Below are positions 6,678 to 14,389 of a DNA stretch of 15,127 nt, piece after piece. Where the stretch lies: assembly GCA_023424785.1 (NCBI GenBank), contig JAFADP010000002.1:1-15127 (forward strand). Reading direction: 5' to 3'. A program made the position numbers and the translations under genes. The notes under the pieces are model-generated. The model did no database searches and was not told the DNA's origin. It saw nothing but the letters and a program-made list of their open reading frames with translations. Positions within the stretch are counted from its first letter, which is position 1. Each line of letters opens with the position of its first letter. This DNA comes from Bacillota bacterium (GTDB taxonomy: Bacteria; Bacillota; Clostridia; Clostridiales; Clostridiaceae).

Positions 6678-7274
6678 TCAAGTTTTTATTTTATTTTTAA
6701 TTTTTTCAAAAACACTTTCTCCAATTCCGCTAACATTCTTTATTTCTTCTACGGTTTTAAAGTTTCCATTTTCTTCTCTATAGTTTATTATGGCTTCTGC
6801 CTTAGCTGCTCCTATTCCTGGAAGAGAATCTAACTCACTAATAGATGCAGTATTTATATTAATAATATCTTCATTATTATTTCCTGAAACAGATATTATA
6901 TTCTCTTGTTGTTCTTCCTCATCATTAATATTAGGAATAACTATTGATTGATGATTAATTAACTCCTCAGCTCTATTTATATTGCTCAAGTCTCCATATT
7001 CTGTTATCCCTCCTGCAGCAAATATTAAATCTTCTACTATACTACCTTCATCTAACCAATATATATTAGGATTTTTAACTTCACCTTTTATATCAACTAC
7101 GATTTTTTCATTATTTATTGAAGCTACTTCTGTTTCTTCATTCTCCTCATCTTCTCCAACAAAAATAACTTCATCATTATTTTTATTTAAATTTTTTATT
7201 CCTCCACATAAATATACAATTAATAAAATTATTCCTACTAATAAAATTCCTATTGCCTTATATTTTTGCTTCAT
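6678..7274 (-). CDS. comEA: ComEA-family DNA-binding protein (SLBB + helix-hairpin-helix)
   Basis: A 198-residue membrane-anchored DNA-binding protein of the type that receives DNA during natural transformation. One transmembrane helix (about 7-24) is followed by an acidic linker, then an SLBB domain (about 57-115, starting VVDIKGEVKNPNIYWL) and a second acidic linker. The C-terminal domain has tandem helix-hairpin-helix motifs (about 137-198) with the motifs LPGIGAAKAEAI and VSGIGESVFEKI. This is the standard ComEA order and length. The channel gene comEC, its usual partner, is not adjacent here. The ATG at 7274 follows AAGGAGAGG. A role in DNA uptake is the family inference; many clostridia keep comEA without demonstrated competence. 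Confidence 0.88.
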   Translation of the reverse strand: MKQKYKAIGILLVGIILLIVYLCGGIKNLNKNNDEVIFVGEDEENEETEVASINNEKIVVDIKGEVKNPNIYWLDEGSIVEDLIFAAGGITEYGDLSNINRAEELINHQSIVIPNINDEEEQQENIISVSGNNNEDIININTASISELDSLPGIGAAKAEAIINYREENGNFKTVEEIKNVSGIGESVFEKIKNKIKT

Positions 7275-7295
7275 AATTCCTCTCCTTAAATAACT

Positions 7296-7312
7296 TCAAT
7301 AATTATTATTGA
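7296..7312. repeat. 17-base AT-rich palindrome upstream of comEA
   Basis: TCAATAAT (7296-7303) and ATTATTGA (7305-7312) form a perfect inverted repeat around one base, 21 bases upstream of the comEA start codon. It could be an operator, but the AT content makes chance palindromes common. No convincing -10/-35 pair could be fixed for comEA or for the divergent carboxypeptidase gene in this 155-base gap. Confidence 0.25.
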
Positions 7313-7429
7313 CACTTTTTCTATAATCAAGTAATTTTCAAAGGTTGTTTTGCTAAATTTATAGATTTATTTTAATTTTTTTGTTAGAATATACCTTATG
7401 AAATTATTAAAATGAGGTATTTATAAAAA

Positions 7430-8749
7430 ATGAAAAAATATTTTTTATTATGGTCTAGAATCTTAATAGTAGGATTATTTATTAGTTTAATAATAAATTT
7501 AAACATTACTACAGCATATGCTATAGATAATCCACCAGAATTGGGATCTAGTGGATTAGTCTTAATGGATGCTAGAACAGGACAAGTTTTATATGGAAAA
7601 GAAGCTGATAAGCAATTTTATCCTGCATCAACAACAAAAGTTCTTACAGCTATGGTAGTTCTTGATGAAGTTGATGACTTAAGTGAATTAGTTACAGTAA
7701 GTAGAAATTGTCCAGCTGCTGATGGAACAAAAGTAGGTCTTAGAGAAGGAGATCAATATACTGTTCAGGAGCTTTTAACAGCATTAATATTATTTTCTGG
7801 AAATGATTGTGCAAATGCCTTAGCAGAACATGTGGCTGGTTCAATAGAAGCATTTGCTGAACTTATGAATAAAAAAGCTAAATCTATAGGTGCTAATAAT
7901 AGTAACTTTAAAAATCCAAGTGGTCTTCCAGATCCTGAACATGTAACAACACCAAGAGACTTAGCAATTATTATGAAAGAAGCTATTAAAGACCCTGATT
8001 TTATGAATATATCTACTACAAGATATTTAGAATTTTCTCCAAGTGTCATAGATGGTCATGTTCTTTCTGTTACCAATCATAATTACATATTATTACCTAA
8101 TTCAAAATATTATTATGAATATGCAGTTACTGCAAAAAAGGGATATACTGAAGCCGCAAAATTTACTAATGTTGCTGTTGCCGAAAAAGATGGTCTTACA
8201 CTAGTTGCATCTTTCTTAAATGGTGAAAATATTGATGTTGTATATGGTGATGTAAAAAAAATATTTGATTATGGTTTTGATAATTTTAAGTGCATACAAT
8301 TATTTAGCCAAGGTGATGAAATTGATTCATTTACCTTAGAAGATGGTACTAATATTCCTCTTCTTGCTTCTAGTGATATGTATTATACATTTTCTAATGA
8401 TGACGCTGAAAATGTTAACTATAAATTAGATTATAATATTACTACTGATTATAATAAGAAATCTCTTAATCGTGGTGATAAAATAGTTAATGCTAAGGTT
8501 TTAATTAATGGGAAAGAAATAGGAAATGTAACCTTAGCTAGTGGTATATCTAGAGAATATAAATCTGTAATAGAAAAAATCACTGAGCCTGAAGAAAGCA
8601 TTAATATTATATATAAAGTTTTAAAAATAGTTCTTGTTATACTAATATTAATATTTATATATTTAATATTAACTAGAAAGCAAAGAAAATTTAAAAGAAA
8701 ACATAAACGTTCTATTGAATTAATGAAACGAGCTAGAAAAAACAGGTAG
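7430..8749 (+). CDS. D-alanyl-D-alanine carboxypeptidase (DacA/DacF, peptidase S11)
   Basis: A 439-residue penicillin-binding enzyme expected to remove the terminal D-Ala from peptidoglycan stem peptides outside the membrane. A signal peptide (about 1-31, ending AYA) precedes an S11 domain with the nucleophile motif SxxK (S67-T-T-K70) and the second motif SGN (123-125). The third motif, normally KTG in a GxKTGYT context, reads KKG (236-238, TAKKGYT). The PBP5-like C-terminal beta domain spans about 285-380. It is followed by a true transmembrane helix (about 394-415) and a strongly basic tail, instead of an amphipathic anchor. The ATG at 7430 has only a distant GAGG (7414-7417). The gene diverges from comEA and converges on the pseudouridine synthase gene. 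The family is certain; whether the motif change lowers activity is open. Confidence 0.9.
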   Translation: MKKYFLLWSRILIVGLFISLIINLNITTAYAIDNPPELGSSGLVLMDARTGQVLYGKEADKQFYPASTTKVLTAMVVLDEVDDLSELVTVSRNCPAADGTKVGLREGDQYTVQELLTALILFSGNDCANALAEHVAGSIEAFAELMNKKAKSIGANNSNFKNPSGLPDPEHVTTPRDLAIIMKEAIKDPDFMNISTTRYLEFSPSVIDGHVLSVTNHNYILLPNSKYYYEYAVTAKKGYTEAAKFTNVAVAEKDGLTLVASFLNGENIDVVYGDVKKIFDYGFDNFKCIQLFSQGDEIDSFTLEDGTNIPLLASSDMYYTFSNDDAENVNYKLDYNITTDYNKKSLNRGDKIVNAKVLINGKEIGNVTLASGISREYKSVIEKITEPEESINIIYKVLKIVLVILILIFIYLILTRKQRKFKRKHKRSIELMKRARKNR

Positions 8750-8769
8750 AGATTACTTCTCTACCTGTT
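8736..8769 (-). terminator. Intrinsic terminator overlapping both convergent stop codons
   Basis: AACAGGTAGAG (8741-8751) pairs perfectly with CTCTACCTGTT (8759-8769) around a 7-nt loop. Read leftward it is followed by TTTTTT (8737-8742), so it mainly ends the long obgE-to-rluA transcript. Rightward the tail is only TCTAATTTACTT, so it is weaker for the carboxypeptidase gene. The stop codons of both genes (8747-8749 and 8753-8755) lie within the hairpin. Confidence 0.75.
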
Positions 8770-9667
8770 CTAATTTACTTATTAAATCTTCTATATCTTT
8801 TGGAAGACTTGCTTCTAAAGATAACATTTCCTTACTTCTTGGACATTGAAACTTAAGCTTATATGCATGTAAAGCCTGCCTTGGTATAAGGTCTTTTTCT
8901 TCTTCACCATATCCATAAAGAGTATCTCCATAAATAGGATGACCTATATGACTTAAGTGAACTCTTATTTGATGAGTTCTTCCTGTTTCTAATAGACACT
9001 CTACTAAATCTGCATTCTCAAAACTCTTTATAACTTTATAATGAGTTACACTATCTTGTCCTCTTTCATCTACAATTCTCTTAAATATAGATTCTTCATC
9101 TTCTGGTTTAAATATAGGTAAATTTATTGTCCCTTCTTTTTCCTTAAGATGACCATGAACAACTGCTAAATATCTTTTTTCCATTCTATTTAACTTCATT
9201 TCTTTTGAAAGGGCCATATGAGCATATTGATTTTTACCTATTACTATAAGTCCTGAAGTATCCATATCTAATCTACTTACAAGCCTTACTATGCAGTTTT
9301 GATTAGTCTCTTGAAAATAATATAATATTCCATTTGCTAAAGTCCCTGTTGGATATCCTCTTGTTGGATGAACAACTGTATATGGAGGCTTATTTAAAAC
9401 TAGTATATCTTCATCTTCATATACTATATCTAAGTTCATTTTTTCTGGAATAATATTTTGGCTCTCTTCTCTTTGAAGTTGTATTTTTACCACATCTCCA
9501 GTATGAAGCACCTTTCTCATTCTAACAGGTTCATCATTAACAAATATTCTTTTTTCTAATGCTGACCTACGAATAAGTCTACTTGATAACTCAAGTTCTT
9601 CTTTTAAGAATTCTCTTATAACTACTCCATCATAGTTCTCTTCAACTTTTCTTTCTAAAATACTCAT
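8753..9667 (-). CDS. RluA-family pseudouridine synthase
   Basis: An enzyme of about 304 residues that converts specific uridines in rRNA or tRNA to pseudouridine. An N-terminal S4-like RNA-binding domain (about 12-68) is followed by the RluA catalytic domain. The catalytic Asp lies in SRLDMDTSGL (D134 with the start used here). The motifs NKPPYTVVHPT and ETGRTHQIRVHL are also conserved. Two ATGs compete. The upstream one (9673) touches AGGAG (9674-9678) with no spacer. The second (9667) is 6 bases from it and is preferred, giving a protein two residues shorter. The gene is the last of the obgE cluster and its start nearly overlaps the stop of the LCP gene. The target uridine cannot be told from sequence; the RluD type is the closest general match. 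Confidence 0.88.
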   Translation of the reverse strand: MSILERKVEENYDGVVIREFLKEELELSSRLIRRSALEKRIFVNDEPVRMRKVLHTGDVVKIQLQREESQNIIPEKMNLDIVYEDEDILVLNKPPYTVVHPTRGYPTGTLANGILYYFQETNQNCIVRLVSRLDMDTSGLIVIGKNQYAHMALSKEMKLNRMEKRYLAVVHGHLKEKEGTINLPIFKPEDEESIFKRIVDERGQDSVTHYKVIKSFENADLVECLLETGRTHQIRVHLSHIGHPIYGDTLYGYGEEEKDLIPRQALHAYKLKFQCPRSKEMLSLEASLPKDIEDLISKLEQVEK

Positions 9668-9676
9668 AGTCATCTC

Positions 9677-11131
9677 CTATTTGCTGTAATCATCACCTAA
9701 AATAATAATAATATCATATCCTTCATATCTATCTTTTTCTGGTATATCAGTACTTGTTTTCATATCACCTAATGTTTTTTCTATTGATTCAAAAACATCT
9801 TTGTTCTTACAATATATTATACTTTTTTTAGTTAAATCTCCATTACCTACATCTATGGAGCTCCAACCTGCTCCTTGAAGTAAACTCTTACCTCTAGCTG
9901 CTAGCTTATTTCTGTTAGTTCCATTCTCTACAAGTATCCTTAAGGAAGATTTATTAAAAGAATCCAATTTAATGTCACTTCCATTAATGGCTTCTATAAG
10001 CTCAGCATTTTCATCTTTATATAATACAAAATAAGATACACCACCAATCATTTTTCCTTCACCCTTAAGAGTGGTCATATTTACATCAGATGTCATAACT
10101 TTTAATGCTGTAGAAAACATACTTCCACCTGACATATTAGTATCTATATTAACAGCTATACTATCTAATATTTTTGACATTTTAAATATAATAGTAGGAC
10201 TTTTAATTTTATCTACAACCTTACTCATTAGCTTATGTTGATTTTCTATTCTTCCTAAATCTCCAGTAGCTAGTCCTGTACCATCATTATTTTTTCTCCA
10301 TCTAAAAAATTCTTCTGCTTTTTGTCCATCTAAATGTTCTATAGTTCCACCTTTAAAGTTTATATGAAGATTTTGAGCATCATCATCATATATCATGTCT
10401 TGCTCTATTTTCATATCAACTCCACCAATGGCATCTATAATATCTCTAAAAGCTTCATAATCAACTTTAACTAAATAATTAATTTTTGTTGACAATAAAT
10501 TTTCAACAACATTTATAACCTTAGAGTCACCACCCATTGGATAAGCTGAATTTATCTTATAGCTTTTCCCGTTTTCTTTTATAAGTGTATCTCTAGGTAT
10601 AGAAATTATATTAGTAGCTTTTGATGATGGATTATAACTAACAAGCAACATAGTATCTGTTCTTTTTATAGACGAATCCTCTTCTACCCCTACAGCACCT
10701 ATATCTAATCCTAATACTAAGATATTTGTACATTCTCCTCTACTAGGTTTTATACCATCAACAGAGCAGTTATTTTCAATCTTTGAAAAAAATCTAATTA
10801 TATTAGCACCTACTATTAAAATTATTATACATAATACCAATGCTATTCCAGTTGCTATTTTTTTAAATGTACTAACTTTTTTCTTAGAACCTTTTCTAGG
10901 TTTTCTATTAACACTTTCTCTATTAACTCTTTCACTATCTGTTCTTCTTCTTTGTACAGGTATATTATTATCTGGTCTTCTTTTTGAAGGAGAGTTTGGT
11001 CTACCTACTCTCTCACTTTCTATTCTTCTATTATTAGGAGAGCTTCCCTGTCTTCTAGCACGTTCTTCTCTCATCCTTCTTCTTCTAATAGCTTCAATTT
11101 CTTCGGGAGATCTTTTTCTTCTTTTATCCAT
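9677..11131 (-). CDS. LCP (LytR-CpsA-Psr) family cell-wall glycopolymer ligase
   Basis: A 484-residue membrane enzyme of the family that transfers lipid-linked anionic polymers onto peptidoglycan. A very basic, Arg-rich cytoplasmic tail (about 1-88, with repeated RR and SERV runs) precedes one transmembrane helix (about 91-114) and the extracellular LCP domain (about 136-310). That domain has the conserved TNILVLGLD, RTDTMLL (157-163), SIPRDTL (177-183) and RWRKNND...RIENQ motifs. A C-terminal LytR_C domain (about 396-484, LRILVENGTNR onward) completes it. Longer frames begin at GTG 11149 and ATG 11146, but those codons lie before or within the GGAGGGG site (11138-11144). The ATG at 11131, 6 bases after that site, is the likely start. 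It sits inside the obgE-yhbY-nadD-yqeK run, linking wall assembly to growth genes. The polymer substrate is unknown. Confidence 0.88.
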   Translation of the reverse strand: MDKRRKRSPEEIEAIRRRRMREERARRQGSSPNNRRIESERVGRPNSPSKRRPDNNIPVQRRRTDSERVNRESVNRKPRKGSKKKVSTFKKIATGIALVLCIIILIVGANIIRFFSKIENNCSVDGIKPSRGECTNILVLGLDIGAVGVEEDSSIKRTDTMLLVSYNPSSKATNIISIPRDTLIKENGKSYKINSAYPMGGDSKVINVVENLLSTKINYLVKVDYEAFRDIIDAIGGVDMKIEQDMIYDDDAQNLHINFKGGTIEHLDGQKAEEFFRWRKNNDGTGLATGDLGRIENQHKLMSKVVDKIKSPTIIFKMSKILDSIAVNIDTNMSGGSMFSTALKVMTSDVNMTTLKGEGKMIGGVSYFVLYKDENAELIEAINGSDIKLDSFNKSSLRILVENGTNRNKLAARGKSLLQGAGWSSIDVGNGDLTKKSIIYCKNKDVFESIEKTLGDMKTSTDIPEKDRYEGYDIIIILGDDYSK

Positions 11132-11155
11132 CCAATACCCCTCCATCACTAAAAC

Positions 11156-11719
11156 TTATTTATTTATTAAATAGTTTCTAGCCTTTACAGTATTTATATC
11201 AATAAGAAAATTTTTATCTAATAAAAATTTTAATGTATGATTTAACCCAAGAAGAACACCTTCATCTAAATTATTTAGTGTAGTGTTTCTTATTTCCTCT
11301 ACTCCATCAAAATTTCTTGATGGCTCAATCATATCAGCTATATATATAATCTTATCAAGCTTAGACATATTTTCTTTCCCTGTAGTATGCCATCTAATTG
11401 CACTTAAAATTTCTTCATCATCTATATCTAATGCTTCTTTTGCAACTATTGGTGCCAGTATACTATGCCAAAGACTTGGAGTATTCTTTTCATCTTCACT
11501 TAATTCTATTTTATATTTATTAAATAAGCTTATCATTTCATTTTTAGGCATATTTTTAGCAATATCATGAGTTAAAGCTGCTATTTCTGCTTTTTCTTGT
11601 GATACGCCATTTTTATCTGCTAATTTTTTTGCTACTGATACTACTCCTAATGTATGTATAAATCTACTATCTTTAAGATTTGTTTTTACATATTCATAGC
11701 ATTCATCTAATGATCTCAC
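11156..11719 (-). CDS. yqeK: YqeK-type HD-domain Ap4A hydrolase
   Basis: An HD-domain metal-dependent phosphohydrolase of about 187 residues. YqeK proteins are known to cleave diadenosine tetraphosphate (Ap4A) symmetrically to two ADP. Metal ligands follow the family pattern: H22 (RFIHTLGV), H51-D52 (LTHDIAK), H85 (SLWHS), H111 (IRWHTTG) and D129 (YIADMIEP). An open frame reaches back to ATG 11743, which would overlap nadD by 20 bases. The GTG at 11719 lies 7 bases after AGGGAG, which is inside the last codons of nadD, and begins right where family N-termini align, so it is preferred. The spacing to nadD is then 4 bases, and translational coupling is likely. The nadD-yqeK neighbourhood is the standard Firmicute arrangement. 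Confidence 0.88.
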   Translation of the reverse strand: MRSLDECYEYVKTNLKDSRFIHTLGVVSVAKKLADKNGVSQEKAEIAALTHDIAKNMPKNEMISLFNKYKIELSEDEKNTPSLWHSILAPIVAKEALDIDDEEILSAIRWHTTGKENMSKLDKIIYIADMIEPSRNFDGVEEIRNTTLNNLDEGVLLGLNHTLKFLLDKNFLIDINTVKARNYLINK

Positions 11720-11723
11720 CCTA

Positions 11724-12323
11724 TCACTCCCTATATAAACCATGCTCTTTAATAATCTCTAACACACCTTCTGGAAGAAATTTAGAAACATCTATTCTAT
11801 CTTTTATTCCTTCTCTAACTTTTGTAGAAGATATATTAGGACTACTTACTTCAAGTACCTCTATCTTTGTCTTATATTTCTCTTCTAAATTTAATTTTTT
11901 CTTTTTTAATTCTGATTTATCGTAACCTGGTCTTGTAAAAACTACAAAAGTACAATATTTAAATATTTTTTCTACACCTTGCCATAGTTCTAAACTCATT
12001 AAGCAATCTGCTCCAGTAATAAAGAATAACTCTCTATCAGGCGAATAAAATTTTTCTAATGTTAAATATGTGTAGCTCATACCTTCTTTATTTATTTCAT
12101 AATCTGAAACTTCAAAATATCCTATTCCTTGTATAGCTTTTTTAACCATTTGTAGCCTAAGGGAAGCCTTAGTAACCTTCTTATTAACTTTAAGAGGCTG
12201 GCTTCCCGCTGGCATAAATATTACTTTATCTAAATTTAACTTTTCTTTTGCTTGTTTAGCTATATAAATATGACCTAAGTGAATAGGGTCAAAAGTTCCA
12301 CCTATTATACCTAGTCTTTCCAT
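11724..12323 (-). CDS. nadD: Nicotinate-nucleotide adenylyltransferase
   Basis: A 199-residue enzyme of NAD biosynthesis that joins ATP and nicotinic acid mononucleotide into deamido-NAD. The nucleotidyltransferase signature GGTFDPIHLGH is at 8-18, and the second signature ISSTKVREGI is near the C-terminus (about 169-178). MPAGSQPLK and ITGADCLMSLELW are also typical NadD segments. The length is normal. The ATG at 12323 starts 2 bases after the yhbY stop and has only a weak AAGAGATAG site, consistent with coupling to yhbY. It is part of the cluster obgE-yhbY-nadD-yqeK. Confidence 0.94.
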   Translation of the reverse strand: MERLGIIGGTFDPIHLGHIYIAKQAKEKLNLDKVIFMPAGSQPLKVNKKVTKASLRLQMVKKAIQGIGYFEVSDYEINKEGMSYTYLTLEKFYSPDRELFFITGADCLMSLELWQGVEKIFKYCTFVVFTRPGYDKSELKKKKLNLEEKYKTKIEVLEVSSPNISSTKVREGIKDRIDVSKFLPEGVLEIIKEHGLYRE

Positions 12324-12325
12324 AA

Positions 12326-12622
12326 CTATCTCTTAGGTATTTCTATTTTAGGATTTTTCTTTGATTGTTTATATAAAACAATTTTACTTCCTATAGCTTG
12401 AATTCCTTCAGCACCAATTTTGCTACATATATAATCTGATGCTGCTCTTGTTTCAAGACCACTATTTTCTAATACTTTTATTTTTATTAATTCTCTTTTT
12501 TCTAAAGCTTCTTCTACTTGCTTTAAAAATGTTTCTTCTATTCCGTTTTTACCAATTTGGAATATTGGTGTTAAATCATTAGCTAAGCCTCTTAAATAAG
12601 CTCTTTCTTTTCCCTTAAGCAT
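12326..12622 (-). CDS. yhbY: YhbY-family CRM-domain RNA-binding protein
   Basis: A 98-residue single CRM-domain protein that binds RNA and is associated with pre-50S ribosomal particles in bacteria. It starts with the typical KGKERAYLRGLAN and carries the QIGKNGI loop (about 22-28), equivalent to the conserved GxxG-like RNA-binding loop. The ELIKIKVLEN strand and the IQAIGSKIVLYKQSK ending also match the family. The ATG at 12622 has a strong AGGAGGG site. It lies 14 bases after obgE and 2 bases before nadD, in one transcription unit with other ribosome-assembly genes. Confidence 0.9.
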   Translation of the reverse strand: MLKGKERAYLRGLANDLTPIFQIGKNGIEETFLKQVEEALEKRELIKIKVLENSGLETRAASDYICSKIGAEGIQAIGSKIVLYKQSKKNPKIEIPKR

Positions 12623-12636
12623 TAAATGCCCTCCTA

Positions 12637-13926
12637 TTATAATAAGTATTCAAATTCAAAATCTTTAAGTCTAACCATATCTCCATCTTCGATACCCATT
12701 TCTCTAAGTTCTTGTAATACACCCTTATTGTTTAATACCTTATGGAAGTATCTTAAAGAATCTGCATCATGGATATTAACAGCAGATAATAGTCTATCTA
12801 CGAATGAACCTTCTACAACATATGTATTAGTTCCTTCTTCATTAGGTTCAACTCTAACTGTATAAGTAAATTTCTTTTCTTCTGGTATATATCTTTCTTC
12901 TTCTGATATAACTAAGTCTGTTACTGGTATTTCTTGAAGCATTCTTGCTGCTTCCTTTATAACAGCATCAACACCTTCTCTTGTAGCTGCAGACATTTTA
13001 TAAACTTTATCAAATCCTAGTTCATTAACTTTCTTCTTGAAGTCTTCATATACATCTTCATCATAAAGCATATCTGTTTTATTAGCTACAACTATTTGAG
13101 GTCTATCCCATAGTTTTACTGAATATTTTTTAAGTTCTTCATTAATCTTAACAAAGTCTTCAAATGGGTCTCTTCCCTCTAATCCAGAAATATCTACTAT
13201 ATGAATTAATAATCTTGTTCTTTCAACGTGTCTTAAGAATTGTAATCCTAAACCTACACCTTCTGCTGCTCCTTCAATTATACCAGGAATATCAGCCATA
13301 ACAAATGGTGGTGTACCTTCTGGTGCAACAACTCCTAAGTTTGGCTTAATAGTTGTAAAGTGATAGTTAGCTATCTTTGGCTTAGCAGCTGTTGTCATTG
13401 ATAAGAAAGTAGACTTTCCTACATTAGGGAATCCTAATAATCCTACATCTGCAAGTAGCTTTAATTCTAATACAACAAACATTTCTTCTCCAGGCATACC
13501 TGGCTCTGCAAAGTGTGGTGCCTGTCTAGTTGGAGTAGCAAACTTACAGTTTCCTTTTCCCCCTTTACCACCTCTTAAGAATTTAAATTCATCATCTTTA
13601 TGAGAAAGGTCCGCAATAACTTTATTAGTTTCTGCTTCTCTTACTATAGTCCCCATAGGAACCATTATGTAAAGATCTTTACCATCTTTTCCATAGCATT
13701 TTGATGTTGAACCATTTCCTCCATCTTCTGCTACATATTTTTTCTTATATTTAAAATCAAGAAGAGTTGTCATACCTGGATCAACCTTAAAGATTATGCT
13801 TCCACCTTTTCCTCCATCTCCTCCGTCTGGTCCACCAAGTGGAACATACTTTTCTCTTCTAAAAGAAACAGCACCGTCTCCACCTTTACCTGACTTTATG
13901 AAAATCTTGGCTTTATCTATAAACAT
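12637..13926 (-). CDS. obgE: Obg-family GTPase (50S assembly, stress signalling)
   Basis: A 429-residue essential GTPase that binds the large ribosomal subunit. The glycine-rich Obg fold fills about 1-158 (KSGKGGDGAVSFRREKYVP, GGPDGGDGGKGG). The G domain follows with G1 GFPNVGKST (165-173), G2 region TTIKPNLG (191-198), G3 DIPG (212-215), G4 NKTD (282-285) and G5 SAA (312-314). A C-terminal OCT domain (about 345-429), found in the Gram-positive Obg type, ends the protein. An in-frame TTG at 13947 would add 7 residues. The ATG at 13926 is preferred because it gives the conserved MFIDKAKI N-terminus and has AAAGGTG 5 bases upstream. It is the first gene of the leftward cluster. Confidence 0.95.
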   Translation of the reverse strand: MFIDKAKIFIKSGKGGDGAVSFRREKYVPLGGPDGGDGGKGGSIIFKVDPGMTTLLDFKYKKKYVAEDGGNGSTSKCYGKDGKDLYIMVPMGTIVREAETNKVIADLSHKDDEFKFLRGGKGGKGNCKFATPTRQAPHFAEPGMPGEEMFVVLELKLLADVGLLGFPNVGKSTFLSMTTAAKPKIANYHFTTIKPNLGVVAPEGTPPFVMADIPGIIEGAAEGVGLGLQFLRHVERTRLLIHIVDISGLEGRDPFEDFVKINEELKKYSVKLWDRPQIVVANKTDMLYDEDVYEDFKKKVNELGFDKVYKMSAATREGVDAVIKEAARMLQEIPVTDLVISEEERYIPEEKKFTYTVRVEPNEEGTNTYVVEGSFVDRLLSAVNIHDADSLRYFHKVLNNKGVLQELREMGIEDGDMVRLKDFEFEYLL

Positions 13927-13987
13927 ATATTCACCTTTCCTTTCCAAAAATCCTTTCTTTATATTATTTTCTACAACCTTATTGTAT

Positions 13988-13996
13988 ATTATAACA
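13988..13996 (-). promoter_or_regulatory. Extended -10 promoter of the obgE cluster
   Basis: On the minus strand TGT directly precedes a perfect TATAAT (13988-13993), an extended -10 element. The DNA upstream is a T-run with no good -35 box. Transcription would start near 13981, about 55 bases before the obgE ATG. Its place just after the rpmA terminator supports a new transcription unit beginning here. Confidence 0.6.
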
Positions 13997-14043
13997 CTTA
14001 AAAAAAAACTATTTATTTAAGATTTTATTAAAAGTTACGTTTA

Positions 14044-14075
14044 AAAAAGCATCCTTATGTATAAGGATGCTTTTT
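14044..14075. terminator. Intrinsic terminator after rpmA
   Basis: AAAAAGCATCCTTAT (14044-14058) and ATAAGGATGCTTTTT (14061-14075) form a near-perfect palindrome around GT. The leftward transcript of rplU-prp-rpmA, whose last gene ends at 14087, runs into a GC-containing stem followed by a T-run. The symmetry would allow termination in both directions. Confidence 0.9.
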
Positions 14076-14086
14076 ATAAGAATAAA

Positions 14087-14386
14087 TTATTCAGCTATTT
14101 GTTCTACTTCTACTGGGTAAACACTTGCTTTCTTCTTATCCTTACCCATTCTTTCAAACTTAACAACACCGTCGATTTTAGCGAATAAAGTATCATCTTT
14201 ACCCTTTCCAACGTTGTTACCTGGGTGAATCTTAGTTCCTCTTTGTCTAACTAGGATGTTTCCTGCTAAAACGAATTGTCCATCAGCAGACTTAACACCA
14301 AGTCTTTTAGCTTCAGAATCTCTACCGTTCTTTGAAGAACCAACTCCCTTTTTGTGAGCGAATAATTGAAGGTTCATTAATAACAT
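14087..14386 (-). CDS. rpmA: 50S ribosomal protein L27 with cleavable N-terminus
   Basis: A 99-residue protein of the large subunit whose N-terminal tail reaches the peptidyl-transferase centre. The start MLLMNLQLFAHKKG carries the Firmicute-type pre-sequence. By analogy with Staphylococcus it is cut after F9 to expose AHKKG. The body shows the standard KKGVGSSKNGRDSE and LGVKSADGQFVLAGNILVRQRG segments. The ATG at 14386 follows AGGAGGTG, which is formed by the last codons of prp, so prp and rpmA translation are coupled. The terminator at 14044-14075 ends the operon. Confidence 0.97.
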   Translation of the reverse strand: MLLMNLQLFAHKKGVGSSKNGRDSEAKRLGVKSADGQFVLAGNILVRQRGTKIHPGNNVGKGKDDTLFAKIDGVVKFERMGKDKKKASVYPVEVEQIAE

Positions 14387-14389
14387 TGT

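Noticed and set aside
7313..7429. Promoter for the carboxypeptidase gene, including a possible sporulation sigma factor site
   Set aside because: Several AT-rich -10-like strings exist but none pairs with a convincing -35 box or a clear sporulation consensus, so no call was made.
10880..11131. Arg-rich repeats at the LCP N-terminus as a separate nucleic-acid-binding domain
   Set aside because: Basic low-complexity cytoplasmic tails occur in membrane-anchored wall enzymes; no recognisable domain is present.
11283..11925. Plus-strand open frames within yqeK and nadD
   Set aside because: Both are shadows of well-recognised conserved genes on the opposite strand.
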